Shown here: in pieces, positions 44,161-49,231 of the stretch | Position numbering within the stretch: the first letter of the stretch is position 1 | Layout: every line of letters begins with the position of its first letter | Assembly: GCA_022821385.1 (NCBI GenBank) | Contig: JAJEDR010000080.1 | Span: 1 to 49,231 of the forward strand | DNA from: Rhodothermales bacterium | Lineage (GTDB): Bacteria > Bacteroidota > Rhodothermia > Rhodothermales > Bin80 | Direction: 5' to 3' | Length of the DNA: 49,231 nucleotides | Position numbers and translations under genes: made by a program | The notes under the pieces: model-generated | The model's database searches: none | What the model saw: the letters and a program-made list of their open reading frames with translations, nothing else | Told to the model about the DNA's origin: nothing

Positions 44161-45771
44161 ATGCTCTGGCTGATGCCGTCACGCTACCGCACCGCCACCT
44201 TCATCGCAACCGTCGTCGTTTGGAGCGCCCAGCCCGCGATTGCACAGCAGCGGCCCCGCGTGGCACTCGTCACTCCGGAAGTTGCCTGTCACGTCGCCCC
44301 TGCGCACTCGGCGACCGTGACGGAGGTTCTAAAGGTCACGGGCAATCCCTATCAATCGGAGATCTGGATTGAGCGGATTGAGACCGACGAGAGGGGAGGG
44401 ACCTGGATCCACGTGGCGCCCTACTTTACTGCACGCCCATGGGTACGGGAGGGATGCTGGATACCGGAATCGATGGTGGTCCCGACCGAGGGAGCCGGTC
44501 ACTTGCTGGAGCTGGCCGACCGCCTGCTATCCTTAGACGCCCTGCCGCCGCTGGAGCACCTGCTGGCCGCATACACACTGTTCGTGCATTCCCGGTACAG
44601 GGACCAGGTGGAGGGGTCCGCCGTCTTCGCTCAGCGGCGGACGGCGTTGGTTGCAAGGGCGGTGGAGGCGGCACAATTCCCCGGGCGGACCCCTCTTCGC
44701 CCGGTAGATCGCGACCCTCGGATCATCATGTGGATTGAGTCGTTCGGCGACCGGGTGCGTTATTTGGAACACCAGTCGGGCCGGGGCACCTGGACGGTGG
44801 ACGAGGGGGGCCCGGAGACCGATGCAGAGCCAGGGCGACGCGAACATGTGAGGGGGCATGATGGTAGGGAACTGGCACTCATCGCTCCCGATGTTGCGTG
44901 CCGCCTCAGGCCCTCGAGGACCGCTTCCGGCCAGAGGATACTGCGATTAGACCTTCACTTTCGGACCGATCGGCCCGACTCCACCGTGGCCGACGAAGCG
45001 TGGGTCTTCTACCCGCCGGGGGAGTGCTGGGTGGCGGCCGCTCACACCGCCCCGGGCGACACGGACCAACATGTGCTCACTATGGCCGACCGTTTCCTGA
45101 CCTCTGGCGAGGGGTGGTCCACCTTCAATCACCTCAGTCTGTTGACGGTGCTGTCGGTCCGCGGGCGTGGGCACCGGGACGCGGTCGAAAGATCGGCGGT
45201 GCTGGGTTTACGGCGGCTGGATCTGCTGCGCCAAGTGCTGGGCAAGTTCTCTCCCATGAGCGCCGACGCGTTGACGCTGGCATGGATCAAGGTGCTCGGA
45301 AGTGAGATCTCGATAACCGACGAGGGCCATGCCTGGACCGTGAGCGACGAGGCGTATATGACTCTGTACGAAAGGCACCGGGCGGACCCGTTCGCCGAGG
45401 AGATCAAGTGGAAGCTTGCGAGTGAGTCGGATGCCTATGAATGCGAGGGGGATCCTATCTGCTACACGGAGCAGGCCGTCAACGAGAGGCTGTCCAAGTA
45501 TTGGGCCGAGTTCCCGGACGGCCGCCATATCGCGCGGGCTATCGAGTTGGGTCGGACGCTACTCGGCTACGCTCTAGAGCGGTGCAGCGCCGCGCGCGCA
45601 GCCGGTCCAGACTCGCGGGAGGCGAGAATCTGGGATTGGTACAAGTGGGATGACAGGGGGCCGGCAATCGTCCAAGCGTTGCGTGCGTCGCTAGAGGAGG
45701 TGGGCGAAGAAGTCAGGGCGCCGCTGATCGAGAGGCTGGGCGAGTTGGAGAAATGTGGTGCGGGACAATGA
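44161..45771 (+). CDS. Secreted protein of unknown family with two tandem ~200-residue repeats
   Basis: I choose ATG 44161, which opens with a signal peptide (YRTATFIATVVVWSAQPAIAQ). The frame continues 24 codons upstream without such a signal. The 536-residue product has an internal duplication. Repeat 1 starts at about residue 35 (ALVTPEVACHVAPAHSA), repeat 2 at about 239 (ALIAPDVACRLRPSRTA). Both then show a CW[IV] strand, an [LM]ADR[LF]L helix and an R-x2-[AV]-[VE]-x-SAV helix. The first part of each repeat could be an SH3-like barrel. The gene is visibly richer in G+C than its neighbours and sits inside a broken isomerase copy, suggesting transfer. Confidence 0.72.
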   Translation: MLWLMPSRYRTATFIATVVVWSAQPAIAQQRPRVALVTPEVACHVAPAHSATVTEVLKVTGNPYQSEIWIERIETDERGGTWIHVAPYFTARPWVREGCWIPESMVVPTEGAGHLLELADRLLSLDALPPLEHLLAAYTLFVHSRYRDQVEGSAVFAQRRTALVARAVEAAQFPGRTPLRPVDRDPRIIMWIESFGDRVRYLEHQSGRGTWTVDEGGPETDAEPGRREHVRGHDGRELALIAPDVACRLRPSRTASGQRILRLDLHFRTDRPDSTVADEAWVFYPPGECWVAAAHTAPGDTDQHVLTMADRFLTSGEGWSTFNHLSLLTVLSVRGRGHRDAVERSAVLGLRRLDLLRQVLGKFSPMSADALTLAWIKVLGSEISITDEGHAWTVSDEAYMTLYERHRADPFAEEIKWKLASESDAYECEGDPICYTEQAVNERLSKYWAEFPDGRHIARAIELGRTLLGYALERCSAARAAGPDSREARIWDWYKWDDRGPAIVQALRASLEEVGEEVRAPLIERLGELEKCGAGQ

Positions 45772-45792
45772 GTGCGGCAGGACTAATATAGT

Positions 45793-46005
45793 GAGGGGGA
45801 CTGGGGCGATCCGTCCCAGTGGATACCGCTTTTTCCCAAAATGGCGGATGCCGGTGAAGGGGTGCTGGATCTTGACGAGATCCTTAAAGTGGCAACCATG
45901 ACCGGTACAGAGCACTTCCATCTGGAGCGTGATCTGGCTCCCGACCCCGATCAGACGCTCGAAAGCAGTTATCAGTACCTGTCGTCAATCGCTCCTGCAG
46001 AATAA
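45793..46005 (+). pseudogene. 3' remnant of the second isomerase copy
   Basis: This region aligns with 41796-42007 and is still open: EGDWGDPSQWIPLFPKMADAG...VLDLDEILKVATMTGTEHFHLERD ending YLSSIAPAE and stop at 46003-46005. Similarity continues about 40 bases past the stop. The missing middle (about 235 codons) is replaced by 1.7 kb carrying the secreted-repeat gene. Confidence 0.85.
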
Positions 46006-46236
46006 CGGCGGACCTTGGACTTCCAAGGAGGTGGATGCCCAATACTGGATGCTGTGCACACGCTGAGCAAGAATCGGCATACCAGATCAGCCCAAACGGG
46101 TATAGATGATCAAAGCCCTGCCTGTCATTGTGCCAGCTGCCCGCCCCGAGGACAAGGTTAAGGGCACCCGCGGTAAAGCGGCATGCTGACCGCAAATTAT
46201 TACGCCGCAGTCGGTGGCTCGTTGTATTTGCTGGGG

Positions 46237-47559
46237 CTACGATGCCTCAGCCAATTGTTGGTTATCGGGAGTCTGTACCCGGCTGCCCCGCATGCCATAG
46301 TACAGAATTATCAGGAAGCAGCCCAGCGGGACCAGATACGCCACATGGATACCTGCCAGATCGGACACCTGACCCTGCAGGGCGGTCAACACAGCTCCCC
46401 CCAGAATAGCCATCACGAGTCCAGAAGCGCCAATCTTGGCGTCTTCTCCCAATCCCTCCACGGCTATGCCGTAAATGGTCGGAAACATCAACGACATGCA
46501 TCCGGACACCCCTACCAGCGCTACGGCACCGACGTGTCCTCCAACCAGGACCACCAGCAGCGTGAATACGCATGCACCGGCAGCCATTATGGTCAGCAGA
46601 CGCTGCGGCGACAGAATCTTCATCAGTGCGGTGCACACAAATCGCGACGCCGAAAACAACAGAATCGAGGCCAGATAGTAGTTGGCGGCGGACGCTTCGT
46701 TCATTTCCAGCTCGTTCATCACGTACCGGATCGTAAATGACCATACGCCAATCTGGGCGCCTACATAAAAGAACTGGGCAATTACACCCTTGACGTAATG
46801 CGGGCGTCCCAGCAGCCGCCTAAGTGTCGGCAACAAATTTACTGACGTTTCTTGGTCTGAGGCCCGGGGGAATTTGGTAACGGCAAACAGAATCCACACC
46901 CCAACAATAATGAAGGCAATGGTCACATATGGCCCCATGACCGCCGCCAGCTCCGCCTCTTGCATTTGTTGCAGCTGCTCTGGAGCCATCTGTGCCCGTT
47001 CCTCGGTGGATGCCTCATTGAGACCGGAGAGGATGAAAAGCTTCCCCAGAATCACGCCCGTTATCGAGCCCAGCGGATTAAAGGACTGAGCCAGATTTAG
47101 TCGGCGAGTTGCACTGGCCTCCGGCCCCATGGCAATCGCGTACGGATTGGCGCTCGTTTCAAGTATCGATAGACCGCCTGCCAGAATAAACAGCGCTACA
47201 AGAAAATGTCCATATACCATCGTCTGGCTGGCGGGAAAAAAGAGCAACGCTCCAGCTGCAAACAGACCCAGCCCCAGCATCACCCCCGACTTGTAACTGA
47301 AGCGTCGAATAAAAACAGCCGCTGGCAGCGCCAGACAGAAATAAGACCCGTAGAATGCAATCTGAATCCAGCTGGTCTGGAAATCAGACATGCTCATGAT
47401 CTTCTTGAAGGTAGCCAGTAGTACATCCGTCATGTTGTTTGCCAGGCCCCAAAAGGCAAACAGACTGGTCAGCAATATGAACGGCCACAGATACTTTCGC
47501 GGAACCAAGCTGCCCCTCAATTGCCGGCCGGGTTCCGTTTTGCTCGCTACATTCTGCAT
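46237..47559 (-). CDS. FucP-like sugar:proton symporter (major facilitator superfamily)
   Basis: The 440-residue protein has about twelve hydrophobic segments. It matches the FucP group: WPFILLTSLFAFWGLANNMTDVLLATFKK at the first helix, YGSYFCLALPAAVFIRRFSYKSGVMLGLGLFAAGALLFFPAS, then GGLSILETSANPYAIAMGPEASATRRLNLAQSFNPLGSITGVILG. The NPYA...LNLAQSFNPLG stretch is diagnostic. It probably imports a hexose or deoxyhexose with protons. No fucose-catabolism genes are present, but the nearby isomerase-like genes and the DUF6786-like lipoprotein suggest a sugar-use locus. The start ATG 47559 has no Shine-Dalgarno sequence. Confidence 0.9.
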   Translation of the reverse strand: MQNVASKTEPGRQLRGSLVPRKYLWPFILLTSLFAFWGLANNMTDVLLATFKKIMSMSDFQTSWIQIAFYGSYFCLALPAAVFIRRFSYKSGVMLGLGLFAAGALLFFPASQTMVYGHFLVALFILAGGLSILETSANPYAIAMGPEASATRRLNLAQSFNPLGSITGVILGKLFILSGLNEASTEERAQMAPEQLQQMQEAELAAVMGPYVTIAFIIVGVWILFAVTKFPRASDQETSVNLLPTLRRLLGRPHYVKGVIAQFFYVGAQIGVWSFTIRYVMNELEMNEASAANYYLASILLFSASRFVCTALMKILSPQRLLTIMAAGACVFTLLVVLVGGHVGAVALVGVSGCMSLMFPTIYGIAVEGLGEDAKIGASGLVMAILGGAVLTALQGQVSDLAGIHVAYLVPLGCFLIILYYGMRGSRVQTPDNQQLAEAS

Positions 47560-47970
47560 TCGAAGCGCATTTTTGATGAAAATGGAATATACGTGTCAAC
47601 TGTTGGCCCAAAGTTTTCAACGGGAAATACCTTGGGGCGGCTACGGTTCTGGTAATCGCTTGAAACCTTCGCAGGTCTGATGGGGCCGTTACCGTAACCC
47701 AGCCCCCAGCGTGCCCCCGACCGATCCCACAGCCCAGAGCTACGCCACTCGGCACTCAGCTGTATCCTGATCTGTCGACTGTTTGCCTCGTCATTATCTG
47801 CAGACACATCAGGCGTAACTGCTCCATTGAAAAGGAGAGTCCTCTGCCCCACTTTGCGGCTCGTTGCCCCTCGGCCAGATCGCAGGACTATTTGCCGGGC
47901 ATGAGACCCTGGCTGGCAAACCTGTTTATCAGCCATCGTCTCAGATCACTTGTATAGAATTCGCCTTCAA
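47560..47970. other. Interval with a doubtful minus-strand frame
   Basis: These 411 bases separate two minus-strand genes. One minus-strand frame (to 47936) overlaps the start of the transporter gene, and I cannot assign it to any family, so it is not called. The rest could hold the transporter promoter. Confidence 0.4.
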
Positions 47971-49206
47971 CTACTCTCCGAATGCAGACTGGATTTCTTC
48001 CAAAGATTTGCCGAGTACCGCCATGGCCGTGCGATCAAGCGCTGCCTCATCTCCCTGCAAATGGATCGTGCGATGCACATGTGTATGCGCTTCACCTGGT
48101 GCCAGGGCCATTGCTGGAGAAGAGGTTTCCAGTTCATAAAAGGGACCCAATGGGGGCACGCCTGCCTCCGGGGGGCCATCATTGTAGCTATTGACTACAT
48201 CGCCGCTGAACGGGTCTTCCTGGAGTTCCCACATGGAGTTAACGTAATGATCATCCTCATCCGGCAGGGTATACTGTACCAGCGTCAGCACCCCGTTGGC
48301 TGCGTCATAGCTTCCGAATGTCGGCATGCTGCGTGCCTTGGAGAACCCGATCTTGCTGCGGAATTCGCCGTCACCCTTGAAATAAACCACTTCGTCATCG
48401 TGCGTTAGCCGGTCCGCGGGTACTTCACCAAAATAGGCCGCATTCACCACTGGACCGGCATCCTCTTCATTGCCAGCCGCGTAGGGTACTACCACAGTTG
48501 TCGTCGGCGATGGATTGTACATCCCCAGAATCCAGATGGACAATAGTCCGGTCTCTGAAGTCCAGGCTTCACTCCCAGTGTTGGTGACCGTGTTGACGGA
48601 TTCAAACGCCGCCATTTGGACACCCGGGTCGATTTCCAGCCCCAAAAGTACATTTACACTGTCCACAGAGAGCAACCGCACCATGCGATCCACCCTCAGG
48701 TCGAAGACCGTTCCAGAATAGTTCTCAAGCCGCATGTCTTTTTCAAAGGCGACCTGCTCGGCAGACTGGGATAGGAGCGCCCACGGCCCCCAGTCAATTT
48801 CCTCCGGTACATACCAATGATCCAGATCGAATGGATCTCCCTCCTTGAAGTATATCGAGAACTGTCCGCCCTCGGGACCAAGCCAGAAACGGTCCTCCCC
48901 GCCAAACACATTGATGTGTTCCTGTCGCTGACCAGAAGCAATCACGGTCCTGTTAATCCAGCCGAAGCTGGTGCCTTCGCTGCCCTGGGCCGTACTGGTC
49001 AACACACGTCCCTGCATGTCAGGGCTGACGGCAACCTGTGCCTGCCCTTCAGCGTCAGTGAGCACCACCAGGCTGGTGTGCTCCTGCAGAAACTCAAGGT
49101 CTGCACCAAAAGTGGCGGTCTCGGGGAGTGGCTCCATGGTGGTTGCGGGCGGGTTGCAGGCTGCGAGTAAAATTAGTGCAGTCACAATAGCGCATTTGGT
49201 TGTCAT
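47971..49206 (-). CDS. DUF6786-like lipoprotein
   Basis: The 411-residue protein has a lipoprotein signal (IVTALILLAACNPP, lipid-bearing C17), placing it on the outside of a membrane. The body is beta-rich. Landmarks are AQVAVSPDMQGRVLTSTAQGS, SFGWINRTVI, FGGEDRFWLGPEGGQFSIYF and LDHWYVPEEID, later NTVTNTGSEAWTSETGLLSIWILGMYNP and FEVHT-like HTHVHRTIH. I recall this pattern from DUF6786 proteins, which occur in sugar-use clusters and resemble galactose-mutarotase-like folds. It follows a FucP-like transporter in the same orientation (upstream in transcription). An exact role is not known. Confidence 0.75.
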   Translation of the reverse strand: MTTKCAIVTALILLAACNPPATTMEPLPETATFGADLEFLQEHTSLVVLTDAEGQAQVAVSPDMQGRVLTSTAQGSEGTSFGWINRTVIASGQRQEHINVFGGEDRFWLGPEGGQFSIYFKEGDPFDLDHWYVPEEIDWGPWALLSQSAEQVAFEKDMRLENYSGTVFDLRVDRMVRLLSVDSVNVLLGLEIDPGVQMAAFESVNTVTNTGSEAWTSETGLLSIWILGMYNPSPTTTVVVPYAAGNEEDAGPVVNAAYFGEVPADRLTHDDEVVYFKGDGEFRSKIGFSKARSMPTFGSYDAANGVLTLVQYTLPDEDDHYVNSMWELQEDPFSGDVVNSYNDGPPEAGVPPLGPFYELETSSPAMALAPGEAHTHVHRTIHLQGDEAALDRTAMAVLGKSLEEIQSAFGE

Positions 49207-49231
49207 CAGCGCGTCAGATTGTTGATCTCAG

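Noticed and set aside
47547..47936. 129-residue minus-strand frame between transporter and lipoprotein genes
   Set aside because: It overlaps the transporter start, and I cannot assign it to any family.

Overview
The window looks like a chromosomal segment of a bacterium in the Bacteroidota/Rhodothermota group, possibly a marine Rhodothermales-like lineage. Three things point that way. One secreted protein ends in a type IX-secretion-style (Por/FlgD-like) C-terminal domain. There is an outer-membrane beta-barrel receptor with a CarboxypepD_reg-like N-terminus. Clear Shine-Dalgarno sequences are missing in front of many strong genes. The taxonomic call is inference: no rRNA gene is present and I could run no search.

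Layout. 1-4.85 kb: a housekeeping operon on the minus strand, in transcription order ffh, rpsP, rimM, trmD, rplS, a menaquinone-type mqnA, smpB. 5-7.3 kb (plus): 5-formyl-THF cyclo-ligase directly abutting the first of three PspC-domain membrane proteins. 7.8-12 kb: a TonB-receptor-like outer-membrane protein, convergent with a secreted WD40/PD40 (TolB-like) propeller. 12.2-15.8 kb (minus): an arsenic locus with arsM, a small membrane protein, an AhpD-like peroxidase and the radical-SAM gene arsS, predicted to convert arsenite towards methylated arsenic and arsenosugars. 15.9-20.5 kb (minus): a heterodimeric ABC exporter pair with RNase Z between its halves. 20.5-23.1 kb: arginase, an NYN-domain nuclease-like gene with a frameshifted 3' end preceded by a tandem hairpin/T-run element, and a DtxR/MntR-type metal regulator.

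23.4-34.9 kb is accessory. It holds a decayed IS5-like element and three smaller relics of the same element, a lipoprotein serine protease, a YWTD propeller with a sorting domain, a truncated amidohydrolase, a MATE transporter, a DUF5131 Fe-S protein, mnmD and the two subunits of an aconitase-X enzyme. 34.9-40.1 kb is one exported 1,723-residue ankyrin protein. It is built from five modules, each opened by the same C-x(1,2)-W-x16-C segment.

41-49.2 kb is a sugar-related region broken up by mobile DNA. A Tat-exported sugar-phosphate isomerase/epimerase-like gene is followed by IS110 and IS256 transposase relics. A second copy of the isomerase gene then appears as only its first and last parts, with a GC-rich secreted two-repeat protein of unknown family between them. 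A FucP-like sugar:proton symporter and a DUF6786-like lipoprotein complete the region.

The strongest candidates for something undescribed are the modular CxxW-x16-C ankyrin protein and the secreted duplicated-domain protein (44161-45771) lodged inside the isomerase paralogue. I saw no rRNA, convincing tRNA or CRISPR array by reading.
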